Positions 17,843 to 27,532 of a stretch of 64,000 bases of DNA are shown piece after piece. The notes under the pieces are model-generated. The model saw only the letters and a list, made by a program, of their open reading frames with translations, did not search any database and was not told the origin of the DNA. The stretch comes from Micromonospora saelicesensis. Lineage in GTDB: Bacteria; Actinomycetota; Actinomycetes; Mycobacteriales; Micromonosporaceae. A program made the translations under genes and the position numbers. Location of the stretch: assembly GCF_900091575.1 (NCBI RefSeq), contig NZ_FMCR01000010.1:124001-188000 (forward strand), in the 5' to 3' direction. Positions within the stretch are counted from its first letter, which is position 1, and each line of letters begins with the position of its first letter.

Positions 17843-19120
17843 TCACGGCACCGAGCGGATCTTGACGACCAGCGCGCTGCCGAGCAGGGTGACCACGGCG
17901 GTGACCGCGTAGAGCGTGGGATAGCCGCCGAGGTACACCACGAGCGGGGCGGAGAGCGCCGGGCCGAGCACCTGCGGCGCCGAGTTGGCGATGTTGATGA
18001 CGCCCAGGTCCTTGGCCCGGTCGGTGGCCCGGGGCAGCACCTGGGTGATCAACGCGGCGTCCACCGAGAGGTAGACGCCGTAGCCCGCGCCGAGCAGCAG
18101 CGCGGCGACGATCGCCATCGGCCAGACCGGCGCGACCGCGAGCAGCAGTGCCGCCACCGCCATGATCAGCCCGGAGACGATCACGTAGATCTTGCGGCGG
18201 CCGGACCGGTCGGACAGCCGACCGGCGATCACCGCGGTCAGCATCATCCCGAGCGTGTAGAGCAGGATCAGCACGAGCAGGCCGCCCTCGGGGTCCGGGT
18301 GGCGCACCCCGTCGCTGAGGAAGTACAGCAGGTAGAGGGTGCCCAGGGCGTTGCCCAACTGCACCAGGAACCGGGTGATCCAGGCCCAGGCGAAATCCGG
18401 GTGCCGGCGAGGGCTGATCCACATCGAGGCCAGCAGCGCCCGCGTCCGGATCGCCGGCCGATGGGTACGCGGCAGCGGTTCGTCGGGGGTGAGCAGCGCG
18501 AACGGCAGCGACAGCAGCAGGATGGCCACGGCGATGGCCAGGTAGCCGGCGGCGTTGCCGGTGACCACGGCGGTGACCAGCACCGCGCCGAGCACCAACC
18601 CGAGCGCCTGCGGGATGCCCACCCACCCGGAGACCCCGCCGCGCTGGCGCACCGGGACCCGGTCCGGGATGGCGGCGGTGAGGCTGGCCAGCATCGCGTT
18701 GAAGCAGACCTGAGCGGCGACCCAGCCGAGGGCGACGCCGAGGATGGTCCGTTGCTGGGCCAGCAGCACCAGGGCCGCCGCGCCGAGCACGGCCCCGCCC
18801 GCCGTCCAGACGTGCCGACGACCGAACTCACGGCCGGCGATCCGCAGACAGGTCCGGTCGGAGAACGCGCCCGCCAGGGGGTTGGCCAGCACCGCGGCCA
18901 GCGCACCGAGGCCGGTGACCACGGCCAGCATGTTCTCCTTGTCGCCGGGCGCGATCTGCTCGATCTGTTGCGGCAGCAACACCTGGATGGGCGTGAAGAA
19001 CGCCATCCACACGCCGAGGTTGGCCGCGAAGATCAAACCGATCCAGCCGCGCCGCACCGGCACCGTCGGCTCGGCGAGCGCCGCCGGCAGCGACGCCGGC
19101 GTCGGGTCGAGGGTGGTCAC
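17843..19120 (-). CDS. MFS transporter, probably sugar or glycoside uptake
   Basis: A 425-residue major facilitator protein with about twelve membrane helices, a central loop near residue 200-230 and the MFS loop motif GRLSDRSGRRKIYV. The GTG start (19118-19120) overlaps the stop of the beta-glucosidase gene by four bases, so both belong to one operon and the transporter probably imports the glucoside that the enzyme splits. An open frame continues far upstream across the glucosidase gene but is an antisense-type shadow; the first MFS residues (VTTLDPTPASL) and the overlap define the start. Confidence 0.9.
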   Translation of the reverse strand: MTTLDPTPASLPAALAEPTVPVRRGWIGLIFAANLGVWMAFFTPIQVLLPQQIEQIAPGDKENMLAVVTGLGALAAVLANPLAGAFSDRTCLRIAGREFGRRHVWTAGGAVLGAAALVLLAQQRTILGVALGWVAAQVCFNAMLASLTAAIPDRVPVRQRGGVSGWVGIPQALGLVLGAVLVTAVVTGNAAGYLAIAVAILLLSLPFALLTPDEPLPRTHRPAIRTRALLASMWISPRRHPDFAWAWITRFLVQLGNALGTLYLLYFLSDGVRHPDPEGGLLVLILLYTLGMMLTAVIAGRLSDRSGRRKIYVIVSGLIMAVAALLLAVAPVWPMAIVAALLLGAGYGVYLSVDAALITQVLPRATDRAKDLGVINIANSAPQVLGPALSAPLVVYLGGYPTLYAVTAVVTLLGSALVVKIRSVP

Positions 19121-20466
19121 CGCGCCGACCCCGGCCGGCTGGCCGTGATCACGTCCCGCAACCAGGTGTACGACGACTTCGGCGTACGGGTCTGGGTGGC
19201 GTAGTCGACGTGCACCAGACCGAAGCGCTTGGTGAACCCCTCGGCCCACTCCCAGTTGTCCAGCAGCGACCAGACGAAGTACCCGCGGACGTCCACCCCG
19301 TCGTCGATGGCGGCCCGCACCGCCCGCAGGTGCCCGTCGAGGTACGCGATCCGCTCCGGGTCGGCCACCTGCCCGTCGGCGTCGGGCGCGTCGTCGTACG
19401 CGCAGCCGCTCTCGGTGATCTCGATGGGCGGCAGCGCGTCGCCGTAGGTGTCGCGCAGCCAGCCGAGCAGCTCGCGTAGCCCGTCGGGGGCCACCGGCCA
19501 GTCGAAGGCGGTACGCGGGTAGCCGTCCAGCGGCACGAGGTCGAACGGCAGGGGCGAGCCCTCCTCGGCAGCCCGTACTCCGGTGGGGTTGTAGTAGTTC
19601 ACCCCGAGCACGTCGATCGGCGTGGCGATCGTGTCGAGGTCGCCGGGGTGGATGACGCTCGGGTCGAAGCCGGGCAGTTCCGGGTAGCCGCGGCCGAGCA
19701 GCGGGTCGGTGAAGAGCCGGTTGTGCAGCGCCTCGTACGCCGCCCCGGCGGCCCGGTCGGCGTCGTGGTCGCCGAGCACCCGCACCGGCGAGTAGTTGTT
19801 GGCGATCGCCACCGGGCTGGCGGTGTGGGTCCGCAGCGCGGCGACCGCGAGCCCGTGCCCGAGCAGTTGGTGGTGGGCGACCGGGATGGCGTCGAACAGC
19901 AGCAGCCGGCCGGGGGCGTGCACACCCATGCCGTAGCCGAGGCTCATGTGGATGAACGGCTCGTTGAGGGTGATCCAGAGCCGGACCCGGTCGCCGAGGC
20001 GGGCGGCGGTCTTCTCGGCGTACTCGGCGAACCGGGCGGCGGTGTCGCGGTGCAGCCAGCCGCCGGCGTCTTCGAGAGGTTGCGGCAGGTCCCAGTGGTA
20101 GAGGGTGGCCACCGGGTCGACGCCGGCGGCCAGCAACTCGTCCACCAGGCGGTCGTAGAAGTCCAGGCCGGCCGGGTTGGCGGGGCCGGCGCCGGTGGGC
20201 TGGATCCGGGGCCAGGCGATGGAGAACCGGTACGCGGAGACGCCCAGGCCGGCCAGCAGCGCCACGTCCTCGGTGTGCCGGTGGTAGTGGTCGCAGGCCA
20301 CCTCGCCGCTGCTGCCGTCGCTGATCCGCCCGGGGGAGCGCGCGAAGGTGTCCCAGATGGACGGAGCTCGGCCGTCGGCAGTGGTGGCGCCCTCGATCTG
20401 GTGGGCCGATGTGGAGACGCCCCAGCGGAAGCCGGTGGGGAACTGGGGCAACGGTGCGATCGACAT
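19117..20466 (-). CDS. family 1 beta-glucosidase
   Basis: A 449-residue GH1 enzyme, cytoplasmic, that hydrolyses beta-glucosides such as cellobiose by a retaining mechanism. The N-terminal GH1 signature (FRWGVSTSAHQIEGA) is present, the acid/base is Glu169 in TLNEP, and the nucleophile is Glu352 in ITESG. The C-terminal WSLLDNWEWAEGF substrate-binding segment is also intact. The ATG is preceded by CGGGAGGGCGC. First gene of an operon with the MFS transporter. Such genes are usually controlled by LacI-family repressors; none is adjacent here, but an inverted repeat at 20519 lies in the promoter region. Confidence 0.95.
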   Translation of the reverse strand: MSIAPLPQFPTGFRWGVSTSAHQIEGATTADGRAPSIWDTFARSPGRISDGSSGEVACDHYHRHTEDVALLAGLGVSAYRFSIAWPRIQPTGAGPANPAGLDFYDRLVDELLAAGVDPVATLYHWDLPQPLEDAGGWLHRDTAARFAEYAEKTAARLGDRVRLWITLNEPFIHMSLGYGMGVHAPGRLLLFDAIPVAHHQLLGHGLAVAALRTHTASPVAIANNYSPVRVLGDHDADRAAGAAYEALHNRLFTDPLLGRGYPELPGFDPSVIHPGDLDTIATPIDVLGVNYYNPTGVRAAEEGSPLPFDLVPLDGYPRTAFDWPVAPDGLRELLGWLRDTYGDALPPIEITESGCAYDDAPDADGQVADPERIAYLDGHLRAVRAAIDDGVDVRGYFVWSLLDNWEWAEGFTKRFGLVHVDYATQTRTPKSSYTWLRDVITASRPGSAR

Positions 20467-20518
20467 GCGCCCTCCCGGTCAACGTGAAACGTGCTCGGGA
20501 CTTTAGGGCGCTGTCGAT

Positions 20519-20548
20519 GAATGCGCCATAGGCCGGCCTGGCGCATTC
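20519..20548. promoter_or_regulatory. inverted repeat in divergent promoter, possible operator
   Basis: Arms GAATGCGCCA and TGGCGCATTC are perfect 10-base complements around a 10-base spacer. They lie between the divergent beta-glucosidase operon and the SRPBCC gene, where an operator is expected. It does not look like the usual LacI-family site with a central CG and no spacer. Confidence 0.45.
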
Positions 20549-20654
20549 CGCAATGGTTGATCGGCGTGTCTTTTTCCGAACCCGTCCAGGTAAGTCCGAT
20601 TTAGCGCATAGAGTGCCGATATCGTGGGATGTCCTCACCGGAGGAAAGACGGAA

Positions 20655-21101
20655 ATGATCCTCGTGGAACGCAGTGCGCACGTGGCGGCGCCAATTGAAG
20701 TGGTCTGGGATGTCGTGCAGCGGGCCGAGCAGTTGCCGGCCTGGCTGGCCGGGGTCCGTGCGGCCGAAGTGCTCTCGGGAGAGGGCTTCGGGCGGCGACA
20801 ACTGGTCCAGGCGGGGCGCGGCTCGGCGCATGAGGCCGAGGTGATCGCCTACCAGGAGCCGACGCTGATCGGCTGGCGGGAACGGGCCAAGGGCGCTGGA
20901 TCTCGGGCGGAGGCACGCACCGAGATCTACGTCCAGCTCACCGGAGACGAGGAGGAGGGCGGGACCATCGTGCGCCTCATCGTGGTCCGCTGGCCGGCCG
21001 GCCCGGTCAAGGCGGCCCTCCTGCGCCTCGGACTGCGTCGGGTGGGCGCCGACCTGGAGGACTCGCTGGCCCGGCTCACCGACCTGGCCGCCGTCGGCTG
21101 A
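20655..21101 (+). CDS. SRPBCC (START-like) family protein
   Basis: A 148-residue protein of the polyketide cyclase/dehydrase or SRPBCC fold: it starts with a beta strand ending in AAPIEVVWDVVQRAEQLPAWL and closes with a long C-terminal helix (ADLEDSLARLTDLA). Such proteins bind hydrophobic ligands in a deep pocket; the ligand here is unknown. I use the ATG at 20655, preceded by GGAGG, rather than an upstream in-frame ATG that would add a 34-residue unrelated extension. It is divergent from the beta-glucosidase operon. Confidence 0.85.
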   Translation: MILVERSAHVAAPIEVVWDVVQRAEQLPAWLAGVRAAEVLSGEGFGRRQLVQAGRGSAHEAEVIAYQEPTLIGWRERAKGAGSRAEARTEIYVQLTGDEEEGGTIVRLIVVRWPAGPVKAALLRLGLRRVGADLEDSLARLTDLAAVG

Positions 21102-21191
21102 CGAGCGCCCATCCTCCCGGCGTCACCCGCGACGGCGGTGGTCCGGATCCCCGCCAGGGCCCCCGGACCACCGCCGCTCCCTACACCGAAA

Positions 21192-21219
21192 AGGGCCCGG
21201 CGCATCCGCGCCGGGCCCT
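21192..21219. terminator. bidirectional hairpin terminator
   Basis: A perfect 12-bp GC-rich stem (21192-21203 with 21208-21219) and a four-base loop lie between the convergent SRPBCC and aceE genes. Confidence 0.88.
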
Positions 21220-21235
21220 CCTCAGTGGTGCTGGA

Positions 21236-23974
21236 TCAGCTGTCGCCGCCGGTCTCTCCGACCGGGGCGGCGTTGACGTCGTCGATCGCGTACTTCTTGG
21301 CGGCCTCGGCCGGCACCGTGGTCGCCACCGCGCCGCTGCGGGCGAGCTGCCGCAGCGTGGCCACCACGATCGACTCCGCGTCGACGTGGAAGTGCCGGCG
21401 CAGCGCGTGCCGGGTGTCCGACATGCCGAAACCGTCGGTGCCGAGCGAGGTGTAGTCGCCGGGTACCCAGCGGGCGATCAGATCCGGTACCGCGCGCATG
21501 AAGTCGCTGACCGCGATCTTCGGCCCGTCCGCCTCGGCCAGCTTCTGCTGGATGTACGGAACCTTCGCCTCGGCGCCCGGGTTGAGCAGGTTGTACTCCT
21601 CGGTCTCCACCGCGTCGCGGCGCAGCTCGGTCCAGGAGGTCACCGACCAGACGTCGGCACCCACCCCCCAGTCCTGGGCGAGGAGCTGCTGGGCCTTGAG
21701 CGCCCACTGCATCCCGGTGCCCGAGGCGAGCAGGTTGGCCTTCGGGCCGTCGACCTGCGGGGCCGGCGAGTAGCGGTAGATGCCCTTGAGCAGGCCCTCC
21801 ACGTCCACGTCGGCCGGCTCGGCCGGCTGGAGGGTCGGCTCGTTGTAGACCGTCAGGTAGTAGAAGACGTTCTCCTGCGCGTCCCCGTACATCCGGTGCA
21901 GACCCTGCTCCAGGATGTGCGCGATCTCGTACGCGAACGCCGGGTCGTACGCCACCACGGCCGGGTTGGTCGCGGCGATCAGCAGCGAGTGCCCGTCCTC
22001 GTGCTGAAGGCCCTCACCGTTGAGCGTGGTCCGACCCGCGGTGGCGCCGAGCAGGAAGCCCCGGGCCATCTGGTCGGCCGCGGCCCACAGCCCGTCGGCG
22101 GTCCGCTGGAACCCGAACATCGAGTAGAAGATGTACATCGGGATCATCGGCTCGTCGTGCGTGGCGTACGCCGAACCGGCCGCCGTGAACGAGGCCACCG
22201 AACCGGCCTCGTTGATCCCCTCGTGCAGGATCTGCCCGGTCGTCGACTCCTTGTACGACAGGAACAGCTCCCGGTCGACCGAGGTGTAGCGCTGGCCGTG
22301 CGGCGAGTAGATCTTCGCGGTCGGGAAGATCGAGTCGAGACCGAAGGTGCGGGCCTCGTCCGGGATGATCGGCACCCAACGCTTGCCGAACTCCTTGTCC
22401 TTCATCACGTCCTTGAGCAGACGGACGAAGGCCTGCGTGGTGGCCACCTTCTGCTTGCCCGAGCCGCGCTTGATGTCGGCGAACCGCTCCGGCCCGGGGA
22501 TGGCCAGCCGCTTCGTGCTGGTCCGCCGGGACGGCAGGTACCCGCCGAGCTGCTCGCGCCGCTCCTTGAGGTACGCCAGCTCCTCGGACTTCTCACCCGG
22601 GTGGAAGTACGGCGGCAGGTAGGGGTTGTCCTCCAGCGCCGAGTCTGGGATGTCCAGGTAGAGCCGGTCGCGGAAGGTCTTCAGGTCCTCCAGCGTCAGC
22701 TTCTTCATCTGGTGGGTCGCGTTGCGGCCCTCGAAGTGCGAGCCGAGGGTCCAGCCCTTGATCGTCTTCGCCAGGATGACGGTGGGCTGACCGGTGTGCT
22801 CGGTGGCCGCCTTGTAGGCCGCGTAGAGCTTGCGGTAGTCGTGCCCACCCCGCTTGAGGTTCCAGATCTCGTCGTCGCTGAGCGGCTCGACCATCTTGCG
22901 GGTCCGTGTGTCACGGCCGAAGAAGTGCTCCCGCACGTACGCGCCGGACTCCGCCTTGTAGGTCTGGTAGTCGCCGTCGGTCGTGGTGTTCATCAGGTTG
23001 ACCAACGCGCCGTCGGTGTCCGCGGCGAGCAGCGGGTCCCACTCACGACCCCAGACGACCTTGATCACGTTCCAGCCGGCACCCCGGAAGAACGCCTCCA
23101 GCTCCTGCATGACCTTGCCGTTGCCCCGGACCGGGCCGTCCAGCCGCTGCAGGTTGCAGTTGATCACGAAGGTGAGGTTGTCCAGCTCCTCGCGGGCGGC
23201 GACGCCGATGGCGCCGAGCGTCTCCGGCTCGTCCATCTCGCCGTCGCCGAGGAACGCCCAGACGTGCTGCTGGGAGGTGTCCTTGATGCCGCGGTGCTGC
23301 AGGTACCGGTTGAACCGGGCCTGGTAGATCGCGTTCAGACCGCCGAGGCCCATCGAGACGGTGGGGAACTCCCAGAAGTCCGGCATCAGCCGAGGGTGCG
23401 GGTACGAGGGCAGCCCACCACCGGGGTGCGACAGCTCCTGGCGGAACCCGTCGAGCTGGTGCTCGCTGAGCCGCCCCTCCAGGAACGCCCGCGCGTACAT
23501 GCCCGGGGAGGCGTGGCCCTGGTAGTAGATCTGGTCGCCACCGCCCGGGTGGTTCTTGCCCCGGAAGAAGTGGTTGAAGCCCACCTCGTAGAGCGACGCC
23601 GAGCTGGCGAAGGTGGAGATGTGCCCGCCGACGCCGATCTCCGGGCGCTGCGCCCGGTGCACCAGCATGGCGGCGTTCCACCGGACGTACGCCCGGATCC
23701 TCCGCTCGACGTGCTCGTCACCCGGGAACCAGGGCTCGCGCTCCGACGGGATGGTGTTGATGTAATCGGTGGTGGTCAGGGGCGGAACCCCGACCTGGCG
23801 CTCACGGGCCCGCTCCAGCAGGCGCAGCATGACGTAGCGGGCGCGTTTGGCGCCGCGTTCGTCGATGACACCGTCAAGCGACTCGACCCATTCGCTGGTC
23901 TCTTCAGGGTCGATGTCCGGAAGCTGGCTCGGTAGGCCGTCGCTGATCACCGGGCGCTTGCGTTCCGTAGCCAC
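21236..23974 (-). CDS. aceE: pyruvate dehydrogenase E1 component, homodimeric type
   Basis: The 912-residue E1 decarboxylates pyruvate with thiamine diphosphate and passes the acetyl group to lipoyl-E2. The TPP-binding segment begins at [12 protein letters not shown] and runs to [30 protein letters not shown] and [21 protein letters not shown] are also characteristic of homodimeric E1. Length is as in other actinobacteria. The start is a GTG at 23972-23974 with GAGGGAACGCC upstream. No E2 or E3 gene is nearby, normal for actinobacteria. The gene lies in the same broad neighbourhood as fab genes and ahpE, as in Mycobacterium. Confidence 0.97.
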   Translation of the reverse strand: MATERKRPVISDGLPSQLPDIDPEETSEWVESLDGVIDERGAKRARYVMLRLLERARERQVGVPPLTTTDYINTIPSEREPWFPGDEHVERRIRAYVRWNAAMLVHRAQRPEIGVGGHISTFASSASLYEVGFNHFFRGKNHPGGGDQIYYQGHASPGMYARAFLEGRLSEHQLDGFRQELSHPGGGLPSYPHPRLMPDFWEFPTVSMGLGGLNAIYQARFNRYLQHRGIKDTSQQHVWAFLGDGEMDEPETLGAIGVAAREELDNLTFVINCNLQRLDGPVRGNGKVMQELEAFFRGAGWNVIKVVWGREWDPLLAADTDGALVNLMNTTTDGDYQTYKAESGAYVREHFFGRDTRTRKMVEPLSDDEIWNLKRGGHDYRKLYAAYKAATEHTGQPTVILAKTIKGWTLGSHFEGRNATHQMKKLTLEDLKTFRDRLYLDIPDSALEDNPYLPPYFHPGEKSEELAYLKERREQLGGYLPSRRTSTKRLAIPGPERFADIKRGSGKQKVATTQAFVRLLKDVMKDKEFGKRWVPIIPDEARTFGLDSIFPTAKIYSPHGQRYTSVDRELFLSYKESTTGQILHEGINEAGSVASFTAAGSAYATHDEPMIPMYIFYSMFGFQRTADGLWAAADQMARGFLLGATAGRTTLNGEGLQHEDGHSLLIAATNPAVVAYDPAFAYEIAHILEQGLHRMYGDAQENVFYYLTVYNEPTLQPAEPADVDVEGLLKGIYRYSPAPQVDGPKANLLASGTGMQWALKAQQLLAQDWGVGADVWSVTSWTELRRDAVETEEYNLLNPGAEAKVPYIQQKLAEADGPKIAVSDFMRAVPDLIARWVPGDYTSLGTDGFGMSDTRHALRRHFHVDAESIVVATLRQLARSGAVATTVPAEAAKKYAIDDVNAAPVGETGGDS

Positions 23975-24152
23975 AGGCGTTCCCTCGGTTGTGTGTGGGA
24001 TAGGTCTCTAGCGCCATCCTGCCCCCTGGTGGCACCCCTCGTCACGTCTAGGTCCCCCCGACGCGATGCTGAACACAGGTACTCGCCGGTAACTTAGCGC
24101 GACGACCGAGTGGAAGCTGAGCGGTTTGACCGCCACTCCTACCGTTGCCGCC

Positions 24153-24596
24153 ATGAACGGACGCCGTGTCGCGGTCGCCGCGACCATGATCGTTGTCGGG
24201 GTGGTTGGCCTGGTCATCGGCGCCGTCGCCCTCGCCTCCGGCAACCTGCCGATGGTCGGACTGGTGGCCCTGGGCGCCCTGGTGGCCGTGCTCGGCGGAG
24301 GCCTGCTGCGCGACGCGATCCGCGCGGCCCGTCTGAGCGGCCAGGATGGCCGTCGCCGTCGTCCGGACCCGGACGGCGGTGGGTACGGCTTCTACCCGAT
24401 GCCCGCCGGGGACGCCGGGAGCGGACACGTCGGCCGCCAGCGGGACGGCGACCACGACGGCTCCGACGGTGCGGAGCCGGCCGGCGGCAGCGGCGACTCC
24501 GGGGGAGGCTGGTCCGGCTGGGGCTGGTCCAGCGGTGACTCCGGTGGCGGATGGTCCGGTGGCGGCGACTCTGGCGGCGGTGGCGGCGGCTCCTGA
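24153..24596 (+). CDS. small membrane protein with Gly/Ser/Trp-rich tail
   Basis: A 147-residue protein of unknown function. Two membrane helices (residues about 5-28 and 35-53) are followed by a basic stretch and a long disordered tail made of SGDSGGGWSG-type repeats ending in a run of glycines. It resembles the glycine-rich tails of small actinobacterial membrane proteins but I cannot name a family. The ATG at 24153 is chosen because the first helix starts right after it; an in-frame start nine codons earlier is possible and no clear ribosome site marks either. It is divergent from aceE and lies 26 bases before the YjbQ gene, so the two may be cotranscribed. Confidence 0.7.
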   Translation: MNGRRVAVAATMIVVGVVGLVIGAVALASGNLPMVGLVALGALVAVLGGGLLRDAIRAARLSGQDGRRRRPDPDGGGYGFYPMPAGDAGSGHVGRQRDGDHDGSDGAEPAGGSGDSGGGWSGWGWSSGDSGGGWSGGGDSGGGGGGS

Positions 24597-24622
24597 CCTC
24601 AGGCTGCGGCAGAATGCGACGT

Positions 24623-25027
24623 ATGCGCAGCGATGTGATCACCGTCCAGACCGGGTCCCGGCCGACCGTCCGGGACATCACCGCGGAGGCCCAGCAGTTC
24701 GTCTCGGGCGAAGGCGACGGCCTGCTGCACGTCTTCGTGCCGCACGCCACCGCCGGCCTGGCGATCATCGAGACCGGGTCGGGCTCCGACGACGACCTGC
24801 TCAGCGCCGTGGACGACCTGCTCCCCACCGAGGACCGCTGGCGGCACCGACACGGCTCGCCCGGCCACGGCCGCGACCACGTGCTGCCGGCGTTCATCCC
24901 GCCGTACGCCACGCTGCCGGTGCTCGGCGGCCGGCTGGCACTCGGCACCTGGCAGTCGATCTGCCTCGTCGACACCAACGGCGACAACCCGACCCGCCAG
25001 GTCCGCTTCTCCTTCCTCCCCGCCTGA
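24623..25027 (+). CDS. YjbQ/UPF0047 family protein
   Basis: A 134-residue member of the YjbQ family (secondary thiamine-phosphate synthase enzyme). The signature regions are present: HVFVPHATAGLAI near residue 37-49, the middle RWRHRH and HVLPAFI segments with conserved His, and GTWQSICLVD near the C-terminus. The family has weak thiamine phosphate synthase activity in vitro, but its true role is unclear. An ATG three codons upstream (24614) is equally possible as the start. Downstream comes a REP-type hairpin. Confidence 0.9.
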   Translation: MRSDVITVQTGSRPTVRDITAEAQQFVSGEGDGLLHVFVPHATAGLAIIETGSGSDDDLLSAVDDLLPTEDRWRHRHGSPGHGRDHVLPAFIPPYATLPVLGGRLALGTWQSICLVDTNGDNPTRQVRFSFLPA

Positions 25028-25056
25028 CCGCGCGCGCCCGTCCCGGGACGCCGGCC

Positions 25057-25146
25057 CGCCTCAAGATCTGCACAACTTCCCCGAAACTGCTGTCTCAGCG
25101 CGTGGCGAGGCAACACGTTCCCTGATGTTGCGCGGATCTTGAGGCG
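25057..25146. repeat. intergenic imperfect hairpin, GATCCGCGCAAC family, copy 1
   Basis: About 90 bases fold back on themselves: CGCCTCAAGATCTGCACAAC (25057-25076) pairs with its near-complement at 25127-25146 with two mismatches, and the inner parts also pair partly. The same sequence family recurs at 32458 and 59536. Here it lies between convergent genes and may end transcription. Confidence 0.8.
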
Positions 25147-25155
25147 TAGGGCGGG

Positions 25156-26802
25156 TTACGGGCGAACGGTCTCCTGCTGGACGGTCTGCTGGCCGGGGTC
25201 CGCGGACGGCGCGGCAGTGCGGGCCGCTGACGGGACCGGGTTGTCCGCCGTCTGGTGCAGGCCGGGCACCCGGTCCTCGATCACGAACGAGGCCCGGGTG
25301 TACGCGGGCGCGCCCGGCCGGCTGACGTACGGCAGCACGTCGAAGTCGGCGGTGAGCTGTCCCGGGGTGATCGTGGTGCGTACGTACCCCCGGAGGTTGT
25401 TCTGGAAGCGCAGGTGCGGGTTGAACGCGAACCACGGGTGCGAGCCGGACGCCGAGTCCGCGCCGTCACCGGTCGAGGTGATCGAGGAGCAGACCAGTTC
25501 GGTGCCGACGCTGCGCGAGGTCGGGTCGGCATAGTCCAGCTTGAGATCGCTGGCCCAGTGCGCGTGCACGTCGCCGGTCAGCACCACCGGGTTGCGTACC
25601 CCGGCGGCCAGCCAACCCCGGGTGATGCGGTCCCGAGAGGCGACGTAGCCGTCCCAGGAGTCCATGCTGGTGACGGTGAGCGGGCCGGAGTTGTTGTCCC
25701 GTTGAGCGAAGAAGACCTGCTGGCCCAGGATGTCCCACTGGGCGTCCGAGCGACGGAATCCGTCCAGGAGCCACGCCTCCTGCTCGGCCCCGGTGATCGA
25801 CCGGGCCGGGTCGGATGCCGCCGCGCAGTCCCGGTAGCCGTCGCCGCAGGCCTGGTCGTCGCGGTACTGCCGGGTGTCGAGCATGTGGAACGTGGCCAGC
25901 CGCCCCCAGCGCACCCGCCGGTAGAGCTGCATGTCGATGCCGCGGGGGATAGAGGTGCGCCGCAGCGGCATGTTCTCGTAGTACGCCTGGAACGCCGCCG
26001 CCCGCCGCGCGGGGAACTCCGGGTCCGGCGCCTCGGGCACCTCGTCGGCCCAGTTGTTCTCCACCTCGTGGTCGTCGAACACCACAGCCCACGGCGCCAC
26101 CGCGTGCGCGGCCTGCAGGTCGGCGTCGGTCTTGTACTGAGCGTGCCGCTGCCGATAGTTGGCCAGCGTCCGGGTCTCCGGGCCCTCGTGGTCACGCGGG
26201 TTGCCACCGGGGACGTTGTACGTGTCCGGGGCGTACTCGTACTGGTAGTCGCCCAGGTGCAGGATCAGCTCCGGCTCGGTCTCGGCCAGCCGCCGGTAGG
26301 CGGTGAAGTAGCCGTGCTCGTACTGGGAACAGGAGGCGAAGCCCATTGCCAGGGCGGCTGGCATGGTCCACGGTGCCGGGGCGGTGCGGGTGCGTCCGGT
26401 CGGCGAGATGTGGCGTTCGGCCCGGAACCGGTAGAAGTACTCGCGTCCGGCCAGCAAACCGGCCAACTCCACGTGCACGCTGTGCGCCGAGCGGGTGCGG
26501 GCGACAGCGACCCCGCGGCGCACCACATGCCGGAACCGCTCGTCGGCGGCCAACTCCCAATGCACCGGCACGTCGCGGTCCGGCATGCCGCCGAGGCCGT
26601 CCTCGGCCAGTGGTTGTGGGGCCAGGCGGGTCCACAACACGAACCCGTCGTGGTCGGGGTCGCCGGAGGCCACACCGAGGGTGAAGGGGTAGGCCAGCGG
26701 CCGGCCCGGTGCCGCGCCGGCCGTCGCCGGCAGCCCGGTGACCGCGCCCGCGGCGCCGATCGCGGCGCCGGACAGCAGGATGGTACGTCGGGACAGTGAC
26801 AC
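25156..26802 (-). CDS. phoD: secreted PhoD-family alkaline phosphatase
   Basis: A 548-residue phosphodiesterase/phosphomonoesterase exported by the Tat pathway ([11 protein letters not shown] followed by a hydrophobic stretch and an AGA cleavage region). An N-terminal Fe3_S2-like domain precedes the metallophosphatase core: [17 protein letters not shown], and GDVHAHW near the C-terminal third provide the calcium/iron ligands of PhoD. It releases phosphate from organic phosphates outside the cell. The GTG start at 26800-26802 is fixed by GGGGAGGATTC. Phosphate starvation control through PhoP is usual in the family, but I see no clear PHO box. It is divergent from a MarR regulator. Confidence 0.93.
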   Translation of the reverse strand: MSLSRRTILLSGAAIGAAGAVTGLPATAGAAPGRPLAYPFTLGVASGDPDHDGFVLWTRLAPQPLAEDGLGGMPDRDVPVHWELAADERFRHVVRRGVAVARTRSAHSVHVELAGLLAGREYFYRFRAERHISPTGRTRTAPAPWTMPAALAMGFASCSQYEHGYFTAYRRLAETEPELILHLGDYQYEYAPDTYNVPGGNPRDHEGPETRTLANYRQRHAQYKTDADLQAAHAVAPWAVVFDDHEVENNWADEVPEAPDPEFPARRAAAFQAYYENMPLRRTSIPRGIDMQLYRRVRWGRLATFHMLDTRQYRDDQACGDGYRDCAAASDPARSITGAEQEAWLLDGFRRSDAQWDILGQQVFFAQRDNNSGPLTVTSMDSWDGYVASRDRITRGWLAAGVRNPVVLTGDVHAHWASDLKLDYADPTSRSVGTELVCSSITSTGDGADSASGSHPWFAFNPHLRFQNNLRGYVRTTITPGQLTADFDVLPYVSRPGAPAYTRASFVIEDRVPGLHQTADNPVPSAARTAAPSADPGQQTVQQETVRP

Positions 26803-26903
26803 GAATCCTCCCCAGAGTCCGATCTTCGTGACTCCGGGAGCCTCGCGAGTCCCGATGGCCGACAGATGACAGTGAGTGGCCCTGCTTGTCGCCAGCAGTC
26901 GAA

Positions 26904-26928
26904 CACCGATGACCGCTGTCGATCGGTG
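26904..26928. promoter_or_regulatory. inverted repeat between phoD and MarR gene
   Basis: CACCGAT and ATCGGTG are perfect seven-base arms separated by 11 bases, in the middle of the intergenic region between divergent phoD and the MarR-family gene. It is a candidate site for the MarR regulator or another factor; the arms are short, so chance is possible. Confidence 0.35.
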
Positions 26929-26995
26929 CTGACCGCCGTCCGACGGGTGTGATCCGGCCGGACCCTGACCGACGACGCCCGTCTCTGCGTACCAT

Positions 26996-27481
26996 GTGGC
27001 CGTGACGCAGGAGCTGGTTCCCTCGGCAGGTGAACGGGTGGATCGGGTCGGTCTCGCCGTCGATGTGGTGCGGCGGATGGCGCACGTCACCGCTGCGCTG
27101 CGACACCGGCAGGGTTCCGCGTTCGCCGAGTTGGGGCTCACCCCGGCGGCGGCCCGGGCGCTGCGGGAGTTGGACCCGGACCACCCACTGCCGGCCCGGG
27201 ATCTCGCCGGTCAGTTGGGTTGTGACCGGTCGAACGTGACGGTGCTGGTCGACAAGCTGGAGCAGGCCGGGCTGGTCGAGCGCCGCACCGACCCGACGGA
27301 TCGGCGGCAGAAGACGCTGGTGGTGACCGGGGAGGGCCGCGTCGTGCGAGCCCGGGTGATCGAGGTGATGTCCGACTCCCGACTCCTGTCCGGGCTGAGC
27401 GACGAGGAGCTGAGCACCCTTCGTGACCTGGTCTGGAAGGTGTCCGACGGCGGCTGTCCGGAGTCCCTCGGGCCGGAGTGA
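26996..27481 (+). CDS. MarR-family transcriptional regulator
   Basis: A 161-residue winged-helix regulator. The DNA-binding region is [42 protein letters not shown], with the wing typical of MarR proteins; helices at both ends form the dimer interface. It starts at a GTG (26996, or 27002 two codons later) without a strong ribosome site. It is divergent from phoD and lies 51 bases upstream of the fused E1 gene on the same strand, so it may regulate either. No ligand can be inferred. Confidence 0.9.
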   Translation: MAVTQELVPSAGERVDRVGLAVDVVRRMAHVTAALRHRQGSAFAELGLTPAAARALRELDPDHPLPARDLAGQLGCDRSNVTVLVDKLEQAGLVERRTDPTDRRQKTLVVTGEGRVVRARVIEVMSDSRLLSGLSDEELSTLRDLVWKVSDGGCPESLGPE

Positions 27482-27532
27482 GCGCACCCCTGCCGGCCGT
27501 GTCCCACTGGGCGAGCAGGGCTTCCGTCGGTA

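Noticed and set aside
17129-19204. 691-codon open frame on the + strand
   Set aside because: Antisense to gltX and the MFS gene; the translation is Arg/Gly/His/Gln-rich with no fold, while both opposite-strand genes have full family motifs.
21386-23935. 849-codon open frame on the + strand
   Set aside because: Complementary to aceE along its whole length; long only because stops are rare in GC-rich DNA.
26803-26995. PHO box upstream of phoD
   Set aside because: I looked for direct repeats like GTTCACC and found none; only a short inverted repeat is present.
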